Shown here piece after piece: positions 29,401 to 37,028 of a stretch of DNA of 64,000 nt (positions are counted from its first letter, which is position 1; each line of letters starts with the position of its first letter). The notes under the pieces were generated by a model. The model was not told where the DNA came from. It did no database searches and worked only from the letters and a program-made list of their open reading frames with translations. The stretch comes from Acidobacteriota bacterium (GTDB taxonomy: Bacteria; Acidobacteriota; Terriglobia; Bryobacterales; Bryobacteraceae): NCBI GenBank assembly GCA_018268715.1, contig JAFDVZ010000025.1:1-64000 (forward strand), read 5' to 3'. Position numbers and translations under genes: made by a program.

Positions 29401-29555
29401 GTGTAAACCCAGTCCGACGCGACCACCGGAATGTCGATGTTCGGGAAGATGTCCGTCGGCATGCGCAGGATGGCGACGGGCGCCAGAATCAGGATGAGGA
29501 TCGCGAGGACGATGAATGTGTAAGGCCGCTCCAGGGCAATCCGGACAATCCACAT
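26400..29555 (-). CDS. RND multidrug efflux permease (HAE1/AcrB family)
   Basis: 1051 residues, the standard length. Twelve transmembrane segments are expected: TM1 is FIVLAILILILAPVAIL. The TM4 block ILVDDATVTIENIERF has the two Asp residues used for proton relay. The porter domain has the usual LGMNFMRSQVATVQGASVPW region, followed by a second duplicated half (MGAIMCMGVATANSILVVSF). It pumps substrates from the inner membrane/periplasm using the proton gradient. First gene of the permease-adaptor-channel operon, read away from the TetR gene. Drug profile cannot be told from sequence. Confidence 0.96.
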   Translation of the reverse strand: MWIVRIALERPYTFIVLAILILILAPVAILRMPTDIFPNIDIPVVASDWVYTGLSPVQIEGRIVSSYERTLSTTVSDIDHIESQTLNGISVVKIFFHPNVNITTALAQVTAISQTVLRQFPPGITPPLIMNYSASTVPILQLSLSSPTASEQELADLGMNFMRSQVATVQGASVPWPYGGKTPQVMVDLNPALLASKGLSPQDVVSSIAVQNLILPAGTSKIGPFEYNVDMNGSPQTIEELNVLPVRATPAGTIYLRDVASIRNGFAPQTNIVRQDGKRSALLVVYKTGNASTLDIVQGVRDLLKRIKATLPPDLKIDPLADQSIFVRAAINGVVREAIIAACLTAVMILLFLGSWRSTLIIAISIPLSVLSSIIVLWTLHETINIMTLGGLALAVGILVDDATVTIENIERFIERGMSLEEAILEGAAQISVPALVSTLCISILFLPMFFLSGVPKFLFVPLAEAVVFAMLASYVLSRTLVPTLAKYLLTAEGRHGEDRHKRHAWNLLAAFQHAFERGFWSLRDGYTAMLASTVRWAPLFLPVFLGASLSAFFLLPWMGRNFFPEVDTGQFKLHVRARTGMRIEETARLCDAVENFIRTHIPANELGGILDNIGVPVSPINLTYSNSGIIGSEDADVLVTLKENHRPTADYVRALRRTLPNEFPGATFSFLPADMVSQILNFGLPAPLDIQVVGPNVEANRQFVNRILPQLRGTPGAVDIRVQQAFDHPRFHIEVDRTKAAESGYSQRDIANSLLATLSGSLQVNPSYWLNPKNGVSYSLVAQTPQYRIQTLRDLQNIPISGAGATRPEILADVASIRRSEEMGVVSHWNVQRVLDIYGAVQDRDLGAVGRDIQHVIDANRSALPRGAQVEIRGQLSTMEASYNGLLSGLAFSIVLVYLLIVVNFQSWLDPFIIITALPVALTGIVLFLFLTHTTLSVPALMGAIMCMGVATANSILVVSFAKERLLETGDPAQSAIEAGSTRFRPVLMTALAMIIGMVPMALGLGEGGEQNAPLGRAVIGGLLLATVATLFFVPGVFSVMHRKRLKEAK

Positions 29556-29597
29556 GATCTAAAGCCGCACCTCTTTCGGCCAGGACAGGATTCAAAT

Positions 29598-29612
29598 ACG
29601 AAACTGTCTCGT
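29598..29612. promoter_or_regulatory. Candidate TetR operator in the divergent efflux/regulator promoter
   Basis: ACGAAACTGTCTCGT is a 15-bp near-palindrome in which 12 of the 14 non-central positions pair (arms ACGA/TCGT). It lies between the divergent permease and TetR genes, where the regulator would be expected to bind. Confidence 0.5.
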
Positions 29613-29618
29613 TCTTGA

Positions 29619-29626
29619 ATTATACT
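29619..29626. promoter_or_regulatory. Overlapping divergent -10 boxes
   Basis: TATACT (29621-29626, plus strand) faces tetR and TATAAT (29619-29624 read on the minus strand) faces the efflux operon. The plus-strand box ends 11 bases before the tetR ATG, so the leader is very short. The -35 elements are weak on both strands. Confidence 0.45.
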
Positions 29627-29637
29627 GGAAACCGCCC

Positions 29638-30243
29638 ATGTTGAAAAGCAACCACGCCGTTGAAGAGTGTCGCAAGCCGGGCCGGCCGCGCGATGAGGCG
29701 GTCCGGGAGAAGATCCTCGCGGCCGCCGTCGAACTGATGGAGGAGTCCGGATACGCTCGCCTCACCTGCGACGCGATCGCGCAGCGGGCCGGGGCGGGGA
29801 AGGCCACCATTTACCGCTGGTGGCAGAACAAGGCGGGGGTGGTGATCGACGCTTTCGTGGAGAGCGTGACGCCGGAATTGCCGAACCAGAGACTGGGCAG
29901 CCTGGATGAATATGTAACCGTGCATCTGCGACGGTTCGCCAAAGTGTTGTTAGGCAGCAAGGGCCGTTTTCTGGCCGCGGTCATCGCCGCCGCGCAGGAC
30001 GATCCGGAGGTGGAGACCGCCTTCATCTCGCACTGGTTGAAGCCCCGCCGCCAGGTGTCGCGCCGGATCCTCGAGGAGTATCGCGCCGAGGGTGAGTTGC
30101 GCTCCGACGCCGATCTCGAACTGGTGTTGGATGCGATGTACGGACCCTTGCATTTCGTGCTGCTGGTGCGCCACTCCAGGACGACCGCGGCGTACGCCGA
30201 GAACCTGGCGGCGCTGATCCTGAACGGGCTCAAGCCCCGCTAG
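29638..30243 (+). CDS. TetR/AcrR-family transcriptional regulator
   Basis: 201 residues. The N-terminal HTH is clear (REKILAAAVELMEESGYARL, then TCDAIAQRAGAGKATIYRWW, residues about 23-65). The C-terminal half is helical ligand-binding, with TetR_C-like helices (SHWLKPRRQVSRRILEEYRA). It is divergent from the RND operon, 82 bp apart, with a palindrome between them, so local repression of the pump (and itself) is the natural inference. The ligand is unknown. Confidence 0.93.
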   Translation: MLKSNHAVEECRKPGRPRDEAVREKILAAAVELMEESGYARLTCDAIAQRAGAGKATIYRWWQNKAGVVIDAFVESVTPELPNQRLGSLDEYVTVHLRRFAKVLLGSKGRFLAAVIAAAQDDPEVETAFISHWLKPRRQVSRRILEEYRAEGELRSDADLELVLDAMYGPLHFVLLVRHSRTTAAYAENLAALILNGLKPR

Positions 30244-30318
30244 CGCCCTGGCGCCACCCGCCTCCCGCTGCGTGTTGCCCGGTACGGCGTTCGGATGATA
30301 TCGTTCTCAAACACGATC

Positions 30319-32091
30319 ATGCGCCTACTGGTCTTCTGGACGCTTTTCCCCGCTTGCCTGTCACTGGCCCAAACGCCCTTTGCACTGAATTGCGCCGGCT
30401 GCCACGGCGACGAAGGGCGTGGAACGGCCCAGGGTCCCGCGCTCGCGACGAACCCCCGAGTGGCCGTCCAAACCGCCGAACAACTGGACGCGTATCTGCT
30501 CCGGGGCAATCCGGCCGCGGGCATGCCGGCGTTTGCCGACCTCGCTACCAGCGACAGAAACAGCGTTGTCCGCTACCTGAAACGACTGAACGTGGAGACC
30601 ATCATCCCCCCCATCGCGGAAGCGACGACCCAACCGGTCGCGTGGGGCCCTGCCCGGCCCGGCGATTGGCGGACCTACAACGGCGCTGATACAGGAAATC
30701 GTTACAGCCCGTTGAAGCGGATCACGACGGCTAACGTCGCTTCACTAAAGCTGAAGTGGGTCTTCCCAATCGCCTACTTCGGTCTCGAGACCACGCCAAT
30801 CGCCGCGGATGGCGTTCTATACGTTACCGGGCCGAATCAGGTGTTCGCACTCGATGCGCTAACCGGTGAAGCGTTATGGCAGTATTCGCGTCCGCCCAGC
30901 CCGGGGATGGTCGGCGACGCCAAGTTGGGGACGAATCGCGGAGTCGCTTTGCTCGGCGGCCGGGTCTTCTTCGTAACCGACAACGCGCACCTGCTGGCGA
31001 TCGATCGGGCCAATGGCAAACTGCTGTGGGAGACCGCGATGGCGCCTTCGCAGCCCGCGGCTGAACGCCACTACTACGGGGGCACCCTGGCGCCGTTGGT
31101 TGTGGATGGTCTGGTGATCGCGGGAGTCGCGGGCGCCGACGAGGGCATCCGCGGATTCGTCGCCGCATATAAAGCCGACACCGGCGCCTTAGCCTGGCGG
31201 CGATTCACGGTGCCTCGGCAGGGTGAACCCGGTATGGAAACCTGGACCGGAAAGGAGCCCCTCACCGGCGGCGGATCCACGTGGCTGACCGGCTCCTACG
31301 ACGCCAGCTCCGGCACGCTCTACTGGGCCACGGGAAATCCCTGGCCGGACAGCGACGATCGGGACCGTCCGGGCGACAACCTCTTCACCGATTGCGTCCT
31401 TGCCCTGGACGTCAAGACCGGCGCCATGAAGTGGAATTATCAGTTCACTCCCCACGACGTGAAGGATCGCGACGCCACGGAGCCGAACGTCCTCGTGGAC
31501 GCCGTCTACCGCGGCAAGCCGTCCAAACTGCTGCTGCACGCCGATCGTAACGGGTTCTTCTACGTGCTGGATCGCACCAATGGCAAGGTGCTGCTGGCGA
31601 CGCCATTTCTTAGACGCATCGATTGGGCCAGCCGCATTGGACCGGATGGAAGGCCGGTAGTAATCGATCCGGGCGGGTGCCCCAGCGACGCCGCGAATTG
31701 GGACTCCACCGCCTATTCGCCACTGACGGGACTCTACTACGTGCTCGCGCTCGAGGAGTGCGTGGGCAAGCCGACCGGCTATCCGATCCAGACAGGGCAG
31801 CGCTATCTGCGAGCCCTGAACATCGAGACCGGCGCGATCGCATGGGAGATACCGCAGCCCGGCCCCGCGCGCGCCAAGAGCTGGTCTGGAGTGCTCGCCA
31901 CGGCGGGAGGCGTTATCTTCTACGGACAGCCGAATGGAGGTTTCGCGGCGGTGGATCAAAAGAGCGGAAAGCAGTTATGGCGGTTTCCGACCAACGTTCG
32001 AATGAAGGCCTCGCCCATGACGTTCGAAATGGGCGGAGCGCAGTACGTGGCGGTCGCCGCCGGACCCAATATCCTGTGCTTCGGGTTATAG
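30319..32091 (+). CDS. PQQ-type quinoprotein dehydrogenase fused to N-terminal cytochrome c
   Basis: 590 residues from the ATG at 30319, which begins a signal peptide (MRLLVFWTLFPACLSLA). An in-frame ATG at 30295 adds eight residues and is the alternative. A cytochrome c domain follows at once: the haem motif is CAGCH (about residues 24-28) and the axial Met is in AAGMPAFADL. Residues about 110-590 are a PQQ beta-propeller (GDWRTYNGADTGNRYSPL, LDALTGEALWQY, WDSTAYSPLTGLYYV, DQKSGKQLWRFPT). It would oxidise an alcohol, aldehyde or sugar in the periplasm and pass electrons to its own haem. Haem before propeller is the reverse of the classical quinohaemoprotein alcohol dehydrogenase order. Confidence 0.87.
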   Translation: MRLLVFWTLFPACLSLAQTPFALNCAGCHGDEGRGTAQGPALATNPRVAVQTAEQLDAYLLRGNPAAGMPAFADLATSDRNSVVRYLKRLNVETIIPPIAEATTQPVAWGPARPGDWRTYNGADTGNRYSPLKRITTANVASLKLKWVFPIAYFGLETTPIAADGVLYVTGPNQVFALDALTGEALWQYSRPPSPGMVGDAKLGTNRGVALLGGRVFFVTDNAHLLAIDRANGKLLWETAMAPSQPAAERHYYGGTLAPLVVDGLVIAGVAGADEGIRGFVAAYKADTGALAWRRFTVPRQGEPGMETWTGKEPLTGGGSTWLTGSYDASSGTLYWATGNPWPDSDDRDRPGDNLFTDCVLALDVKTGAMKWNYQFTPHDVKDRDATEPNVLVDAVYRGKPSKLLLHADRNGFFYVLDRTNGKVLLATPFLRRIDWASRIGPDGRPVVIDPGGCPSDAANWDSTAYSPLTGLYYVLALEECVGKPTGYPIQTGQRYLRALNIETGAIAWEIPQPGPARAKSWSGVLATAGGVIFYGQPNGGFAAVDQKSGKQLWRFPTNVRMKASPMTFEMGGAQYVAVAAGPNILCFGL

Positions 32092-32117
32092 GGGCGGGAG
32101 TAACTCGCTCCCGCCCC
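32091..32117. terminator. Bidirectional hairpin between convergent genes
   Basis: A perfect 10-bp inverted repeat (GGGGCGGGAG / CTCCCGCCCC) with a 7-base loop, starting at the last base of the PQQ gene stop and ending 9 bp before the convergent stop at 32126. There is no T-tract, so it may act with Rho or as an mRNA 3'-end stabiliser. Confidence 0.6.
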
Positions 32118-32125
32118 GAATGCCT

Positions 32126-32461
32126 TCAGCGGTGATAACCGTAGCGATAGTCGCCGCCACGCCGGTAGTCATCGCGATCGTACCCACGATGGGGCGGCGG
32201 CGCGACATAGTAGCGAGCCGGCGGCCCATAGTAGCGGACTGGCGGCGGTGCATAGTAACGCACCGGCGCATGCCAATAGCCAGGAACCCAGACGCGGGAA
32301 CGATAGTACCCATCCACCCAGACATAGCCCGGACCCGGGCACGCTGGCCGCACAACGTAAGCCGGGGGCGGCGGAGCGCCGATGCTGATGCCGACCGCGA
32401 TGCGCGGTCCCGCGAACGCCGTCGCGCCTAAGAGCATCAATCCCAACAGAGCCTTCTTCAT
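32126..32461 (-). CDS. Exported Tyr/Pro-rich YXWGXW-like protein
   Basis: 111 residues from the ATG at 32461. GGAGGA lies eight bases upstream, which decides the start over a longer frame. The signal peptide is MKKALLGLMLLGATAFAG. The mature part starts with a YXWV/GYY pattern (GYVWVDGYYRSRVWVPGYW), as in YXWGXW-repeat proteins. It continues as a Pro-Tyr-Arg low-complexity tail (YYAPPPVRYYGPPARYY) ending in Arg/Asp/Tyr/Gly. Probably periplasmic or surface; function unknown. Confidence 0.8.
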   Translation of the reverse strand: MKKALLGLMLLGATAFAGPRIAVGISIGAPPPPAYVVRPACPGPGYVWVDGYYRSRVWVPGYWHAPVRYYAPPPVRYYGPPARYYVAPPPHRGYDRDDYRRGGDYRYGYHR

Positions 32462-32644
32462 TGTCTTCGTCCTCCGCCGAATAGGAATGCAACCGCGGCG
32501 CCAAGTTGCAACGTGTTGAAAATACGTTACTTGCCGAGAACAATGAAGTGTGGGGTGGTGGTATCCAGCCACCTGCCTGGCCGATTGTGGCCGTGCTACA
32601 CTGCTTCCCACGGGATTTCCCGTCGCATACAGGAGAAAACACAC

Positions 32645-32902
32645 ATGAGATTCATCAGTGGATTGGTGCTGGGCGTCGTACTCAGCATGGGAGCCGTCAC
32701 TCTCTACGCCCAGAATGAACGCGCCATGCATCCGCGCATCGCCGCCGCCATCGAAGCGTTGCGCGACGCCAGGAACTATCTGGAAAGCGCGCCGCACGAT
32801 TTTGGCGGACACAAGGCAGCCGCCATTCGCGCGACCGACGATGCGATCCGCCAGTTGCGCCTGGCGCTTGCCTATCGGGCCCGCGAGGATCGCCGCCACT
32901 AA
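32645..32902 (+). CDS. Small exported helical protein
   Basis: 85 residues from the ATG at 32645, with AGGAG nine bases upstream. The signal peptide is MRFISGLVLGVVLSMGAVTLYA. The mature part is one amphipathic helical hairpin (HPRIAAAIEALRDARNYLES, GHKAAAIRATDDAIRQLRLA). Similar small periplasmic helical proteins occur near stress and heavy-metal genes, but I cannot name a function. It is divergent from the YXWGXW-like gene by 183 bp. Confidence 0.72.
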   Translation: MRFISGLVLGVVLSMGAVTLYAQNERAMHPRIAAAIEALRDARNYLESAPHDFGGHKAAAIRATDDAIRQLRLALAYRAREDRRH

Positions 32903-32921
32903 GCCGCCGACCGGTCCGCCG

Positions 32922-33479
32922 TCAGCGGACCGTCTTCCACAGCAGCACAGCCAATCCAGCCAGGAATCCCAGCGCAGCCTGGTATTCCTGGTTGATCATG
33001 TAGATTCTAGCTTGAAACCGTTTCGGCCCCAGCGAATTGCCCAGGCGTGGCCACAGCGTCGGCACTCGACCGGCGTAATCGGCGTAACTCGGGAATAACT
33101 TCCTGAGATGCTGCTCTTCTAACTCGATAACCGGTAAATAGACTCCTCCGAACACGAGCGCGAAGATAACCCCTAACTCCCATCGCCGCGCGGCGATCAC
33201 GAATCCGGCGGCCACAATCAGCGTGCCCAGGTACAAGGGATTCCGGACCAGCGCGTACGGTCCGCTGGTCGCCAGTTCCCGGTTCTTCTCCAAATGCCCG
33301 GCCGCCCAGCCTCGCAACGCCAGGCCGGCGAACGCCACGGGAACGCCAATCGCCAGCGACCCGGCGCCGGGCGAGGCCAGGTACAGGAACGCGGCGACCA
33401 GGATGAACCCGGCCGGCACGCGCAGCCGCGCCACCGTATCCGCGTAGGGCTTCGGAAACCAGTACCGCCGTTCGTTCAC
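32922..33479 (-). CDS. Isoprenylcysteine carboxyl methyltransferase (ICMT)-like membrane protein
   Basis: 185 residues from the GTG at 33479. This overlaps the upstream stop as GTGA, with AAGGA seven bases before; a TTG at 33497 is less likely. Four or five transmembrane segments are visible (VPAGFILVAAFLYLASPGAG, GTLIVAAGFVIAARRW). The ICMT/PEMT signature reads SGPYALVRNPLYLG and then IELEEQHLRKLFPSYADY. This fold methylates carboxyl groups or lipids using SAM. Bacterial members have diverse or unknown substrates. Position after heptosyltransferases suggests envelope modification, but that is inference. Confidence 0.83.
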   Translation of the reverse strand: MNERRYWFPKPYADTVARLRVPAGFILVAAFLYLASPGAGSLAIGVPVAFAGLALRGWAAGHLEKNRELATSGPYALVRNPLYLGTLIVAAGFVIAARRWELGVIFALVFGGVYLPVIELEEQHLRKLFPSYADYAGRVPTLWPRLGNSLGPKRFQARIYMINQEYQAALGFLAGLAVLLWKTVR

Positions 33480-34447
33480 GCTCCTGTCCTTTCGCAATGA
33501 AACGATATCCGGACGCGCAGGGCCTCGATCGCCGCGGACGGGCGTACGGCCCGCATGCTTTCCGCGATCTCGCCGCCACGCTCGTAAGTGGTGGCCGCGC
33601 CCGCGTCGCGCAGCACGGTGAACGTGCCGCAGTAGGGGCCGTTACGCGCCGGATCGGTAGGGCCGAACACCGCCACTCCCGGCTTGCCGAGCGCGGCGGC
33701 CAGATGCATCGGGCCGCTATCGAGGCCAAGCACGGCGGCGGCGCGACGGGTCGCGTCGATCAGCCCATCGATGCCCGAAGTATGCACGTGGGCCCCGCGC
33801 ACCGCCGACAGCGCCGGCGCCGCGGGCGCGGGCCCGTTCAACACCAGCGAGCACCCGTCCTCGCGCAACCCGGCCGCGACATCCTCGTAATACTCCAGCG
33901 GCCACTGCTTCGACGTCCAACCCGCCAGCGGACACGCCAGCACGAAACGCCCCATGGGAAGCTCGCCTTCCGGTTTGCCCATGGGGATGGGAAACTCCCG
34001 CGAAATCCGGTCGGCCCCCGCCCTGGCCGCGATCTCCAGGTTCTGGTCGACGACATGGTCCGACCTCGTCTCCACCGGCGTCGAGTAGAACCACGCCGCG
34101 GCCGATTCCCGCGCCTGTTCTTTCGTACGCCCCACGCGGACCCGCGCCCCCGAAGCGCGCGCAATCAGAGCCGATTTGATGAGTCCCTGGAAATCCACGG
34201 CGACATCGAACGGCTCGCGCCGCAGCCACGACCACAACGCGCGCACACTCGACCAGTCTCTCCGATCGAAACGCATCGTCTCGTCCACGTCGGGGTTGGA
34301 TTCAATCAATGGCGCCCATTTGGGATCGATCACCCACGACAGGCGCGCCTTCGGCATGCTTCGCTTGAGGCTCGCCACGGCGGGCAGCGCATGCAGCACG
34401 TCGCCCATGGCGCCCAGGCGCACTACCAGAATCCGCGAATGAGACAT
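33476..34447 (-). CDS. Lipopolysaccharide heptosyltransferase I-like (GT9)
   Basis: 323 residues. GT9 fold with the typical N-terminus RILVVRLGAMGDVLHALPAV and the donor-site motif GLDSGPMHLAAALGKPGVAVFG (about 240-260, listed here only in part: SGPMHLAAALGKP). In the LPS pathway such enzymes add the first heptose to Kdo in the inner membrane/cytoplasm. WaaC is the best match by style, but core sugars of acidobacteria are not established, so the acceptor is inferred. It overlaps the ICMT-like gene by four bases and follows the small nucleotidyltransferase-like gene by 3 bp. Confidence 0.85.
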   Translation of the reverse strand: MSHSRILVVRLGAMGDVLHALPAVASLKRSMPKARLSWVIDPKWAPLIESNPDVDETMRFDRRDWSSVRALWSWLRREPFDVAVDFQGLIKSALIARASGARVRVGRTKEQARESAAAWFYSTPVETRSDHVVDQNLEIAARAGADRISREFPIPMGKPEGELPMGRFVLACPLAGWTSKQWPLEYYEDVAAGLREDGCSLVLNGPAPAAPALSAVRGAHVHTSGIDGLIDATRRAAAVLGLDSGPMHLAAALGKPGVAVFGPTDPARNGPYCGTFTVLRDAGAATTYERGGEIAESMRAVRPSAAIEALRVRISFHCERTGA

Positions 34448-34450
34448 TGT

Positions 34451-34828
34451 TCAGGAAGCGCTCTGACGCCGATGGGTCCGGTCGATGAGCCGTTGAAAAC
34501 GCGCTTCATCAGCCGCCTCTTCACGGTAGACGGTATGATGGCTGATCCGCTCGAATCCGGCGGATGAAGCGCACTCTTGCGGGAGCACCACGTAGTCTAT
34601 CAAATCCATTGCGGCCGACAATTGCGCTCGCGACCTCGCGTCCAATACGGGTGATGGCGGATCCTCCAGCGCCACGATGACGCACTCGTGCGAGGCGCGG
34701 ATCTCGGCAATGCGCCGGGCATGATCCAGTTGCAGCGGGTCGAAATAGCCGACGACGACGGCCGTATCGCGGTCAGCCGCGGCGCCCAGCGCCGTCTCCA
34801 GGCTGACGATCTTTGATCGAGTGTCCAA
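34451..34828 (-). CDS. Cytidylyltransferase-like protein with degenerate HxGH motif
   Basis: 125 residues, shorter than HldE (RfaE) C-terminal domains by only a little. The fold signature is seen as VVVGYFDPLQLDHARRIAEI and VIVALEDPP; then SRAQLSAAMDLIDYVVLP. In active adenylyl/cytidylyltransferases the first site is HxGH; here it is Gln-Leu-Asp-His, so the first His and the Gly are lost. It lies between two heptosyltransferase genes, where a heptose nucleotidyltransferase would make sense. The protein may be inactive, regulatory, or use a changed mechanism. Confidence 0.72.
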   Translation of the reverse strand: MDTRSKIVSLETALGAAADRDTAVVVGYFDPLQLDHARRIAEIRASHECVIVALEDPPSPVLDARSRAQLSAAMDLIDYVVLPQECASSAGFERISHHTVYREEAADEARFQRLIDRTHRRQSAS

Positions 34829-34832
34829 TTTC

Positions 34833-35873
34833 TCAGGATGCCACAGGCGGGCGTCCCGCCACCTGGATGGCCTCGTCCACCACCCGGCCCGTGGTCACCC
34901 GGCTCATGCAGCGATGATCGGTGGGGCACTCGCGCAACAGGCACGGGCTGCAATCCACCGGTTCTCGGACGATGCGGGCCAGCGGCCCGGTGGGCCCCGT
35001 CGCGACATGGTCGGTCGCGCCGAAAATGGCGATGGTCGGCACACCCAGCGCCGACGCGATGTGCATGGAGCCGGAATCGTTGGTGAGAAAGACGCGGCAC
35101 GCCGCGGCCATTTCGATAAACTGCCCAAGCGAGGTTCGACCCGCGAAGTTAGCCGCCGCGACCCCCGCCGCCTCCACCGACTTCGCGACCTCGCCGCACA
35201 ACTCGCGCTCTTCGGTTGTCCCGAACACCGCGACTCCGCCGCCGTATTCATGCGCCAGCCGCACGGCGCTTTCGGCGAACCGCTCCGGCAGCCACCGTTT
35301 GGCCGTCCCATACGCGGCGCCGGGACTGACGCCGATCGTCGCGCCCTCCAGCAGCGGCCGTCCCGCATCCGCCGCCTGGTCGGCCCCTTCCAGCCGTATC
35401 GCCTCCACCTCCGGGACGCGGTCGATCCAGCCGGCGCGCCGCAGCAGTTCGAGATAGTAGTAGCGTTGATGCTCCGGAATCTCGCCGGACCTTGGCGCTC
35501 TCACGGCGCGCGTCAGCAGCAGGCGCCGTCCGTCGCGATCGTAGCCGACGCGTTCGGGAATTCGCGCCAGCCACGCCACCAGCGCCGCCTCGAATGCGTT
35601 CTGCAGCAGGATTGCGCAATCGAACCGCTCGCGCCGAAGCGTCGCGGCCTGGCGGAGTTTCCCCCCCCAATCCCCGGCGCCGCGGCCGGCGGTATAAGGG
35701 AGGATACGCGAGCACCAGGATTCCCGAGCATACAGATCAGCCACCCACGGCCGCGCCAACACCACTATTTCGGCCTGGGGGAAGCGATTCCGGATCGCGC
35801 GCAACGCGGGCAGCGACATGACGGCGTCGCCCACCCAGTTGGTCGCGCGCACCAGAATCTTGGAATAGTTCAC
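34833..35873 (-). CDS. waaF: Lipopolysaccharide heptosyltransferase II
   Basis: 346 residues of GT9. Motifs: ILVRATNWVGDAVMSLPALR at the N-terminus, IGVSPGAAYGTAKRWLPERF in the middle, LTNDSGSMHIASALGVPTIA, and a WaaF-type C-terminal Cys motif (CSPCLLRECPTDHRCMSRV). It transfers heptose from ADP-heptose to the LPS inner core on the cytoplasmic face. Head of a minus-strand group waaF, nucleotidyltransferase-like, heptosyltransferase I-like and ICMT-like genes, all within 4 bp of each other. Confidence 0.92.
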   Translation of the reverse strand: MNYSKILVRATNWVGDAVMSLPALRAIRNRFPQAEIVVLARPWVADLYARESWCSRILPYTAGRGAGDWGGKLRQAATLRRERFDCAILLQNAFEAALVAWLARIPERVGYDRDGRRLLLTRAVRAPRSGEIPEHQRYYYLELLRRAGWIDRVPEVEAIRLEGADQAADAGRPLLEGATIGVSPGAAYGTAKRWLPERFAESAVRLAHEYGGGVAVFGTTEERELCGEVAKSVEAAGVAAANFAGRTSLGQFIEMAAACRVFLTNDSGSMHIASALGVPTIAIFGATDHVATGPTGPLARIVREPVDCSPCLLRECPTDHRCMSRVTTGRVVDEAIQVAGRPPVAS

Positions 35874-35879
35874 CTGCTT

Positions 35880-36866
35880 CTATTCTAAGGACGCCCGCTG
35901 GAACTTCGCTTTTTCGACCAGGTGATCCACCGGCGTCTGTGAGTTCAGGTACTCGAAGATCGCCGCCAGATCCTCGTCCGGCAACTGCGAGAGATTCAGC
36001 CAGGGCATGACGGTGAACTTCTCCGGCCCCACCTTGGGCGACCCTTCGTGAACGTAAGGCTGATAGGCGCGGAAGCGCTGCTGGAAGCGGGCGAAGTCCC
36101 ACTTGCCAATGCCCGTTTCCGCGTGCGGCGTGATGTTCGCGCTCACCACCTTCAAGCCCGAGGCTTCGAAGGCGCGGCCGCCGGCGAACTTCATCGTCAG
36201 GTCCAGTTTTCCCTTTTCGAACGGCGTATGGCAGTCCATGCAACCGGCCACCGTCACCAGATACTCCCCGTATACCCGAGGATTCCGCCGGTCCGGAGCC
36301 TTTACCGGGCCCGCCGGTTCCGGCGCGAACTTCATCAGCATCGAGACCGGGAACCGCACTGCGGTCCTTGGCAGTGCATTCTTCACCGGCTTCAGCGAAT
36401 TGAGATACGCCACCAGGCACTCGACATCGTCGTCGCTCATGTAGCGATAGAAGCCGTACGGCATCATGGGAAACAGCGCGCGTCCATCGCGATCCACGCC
36501 TTCGCGGATCGCCCGGATCTTCTCGCCGTCGGTCCAGGAGCCGATGCCCGTCTCGACGTCCGGTGTGATGTTCGCGGCCACGATGCGGCCCGGCAGATCA
36601 TTGAATGGCAGGACATTGCCTCTGCCGCGGCCTGTCTCGACCACCGGACCGCCGAAGCGGGAGAAATCGCGTTCCGAGTGGCAGCCATCGCAGTCGCCCA
36701 GGCGGAACAGATAGCGTCCGCGTTCGATTCGGTCGCGTTCCATGCGGACCGTAATCGTGCGCGCCGGCGCCGTGTTCGGGGTATGGAAATAGAGGAAGCC
36801 AAAAGCCGCGGATGCAAGCAATAGCAGGCCGGCAAACACGTACAAGGTGTATCGAAGAAGTTTCAT
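35880..36866 (-). CDS. Membrane-anchored dihaem cytochrome c
   Basis: 328 residues with an uncleaved or cleaved N-terminal hydrophobic segment (LLRYTLYVFAGLLLLASAAF). Two haem-binding motifs are present, CDGCH (about 59-63) and CMDCH (about 208-212), each followed by a similar fold (NITPDVETGIGSWTD / NITPHAETGIGKWDF), showing an internal duplication. The distal ligands may be the Met residues in FPMMPYGFYRYM and FTVMPWLNLS. It probably shuttles electrons in the periplasm, perhaps for a dehydrogenase such as the PQQ enzyme in this window. It is only 6 bp upstream of waaF, without clear functional link. Confidence 0.88.
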   Translation of the reverse strand: MKLLRYTLYVFAGLLLLASAAFGFLYFHTPNTAPARTITVRMERDRIERGRYLFRLGDCDGCHSERDFSRFGGPVVETGRGRGNVLPFNDLPGRIVAANITPDVETGIGSWTDGEKIRAIREGVDRDGRALFPMMPYGFYRYMSDDDVECLVAYLNSLKPVKNALPRTAVRFPVSMLMKFAPEPAGPVKAPDRRNPRVYGEYLVTVAGCMDCHTPFEKGKLDLTMKFAGGRAFEASGLKVVSANITPHAETGIGKWDFARFQQRFRAYQPYVHEGSPKVGPEKFTVMPWLNLSQLPDEDLAAIFEYLNSQTPVDHLVEKAKFQRASLE

Positions 36867-36942
36867 AGCCCAGTTCCCAGAAGGTTCTTACGGAACAGAC
36901 CCGGTGCGGGTTCACAAGTTCCGTCGACATTGGGAATACGCG

Positions 36943-36977
36943 TAAAAGCAGGGGGTGGATTGGCTCACGCCCCTGCT
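36943..36977 (-). terminator. Rho-independent-like terminator of the chemoreceptor gene
   Basis: AGCAGGGG/CCCCTGCT, an 8-bp stem with a 15-base loop, followed on the minus strand by TTTT. It lies about 50 bp after the chemoreceptor stop. Confidence 0.6.
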
Positions 36978-37028
36978 GCTCAATCGCGATGATCCGGGCG
37001 ATGATGCGCCGGCGCCAAGTCGACGTCG

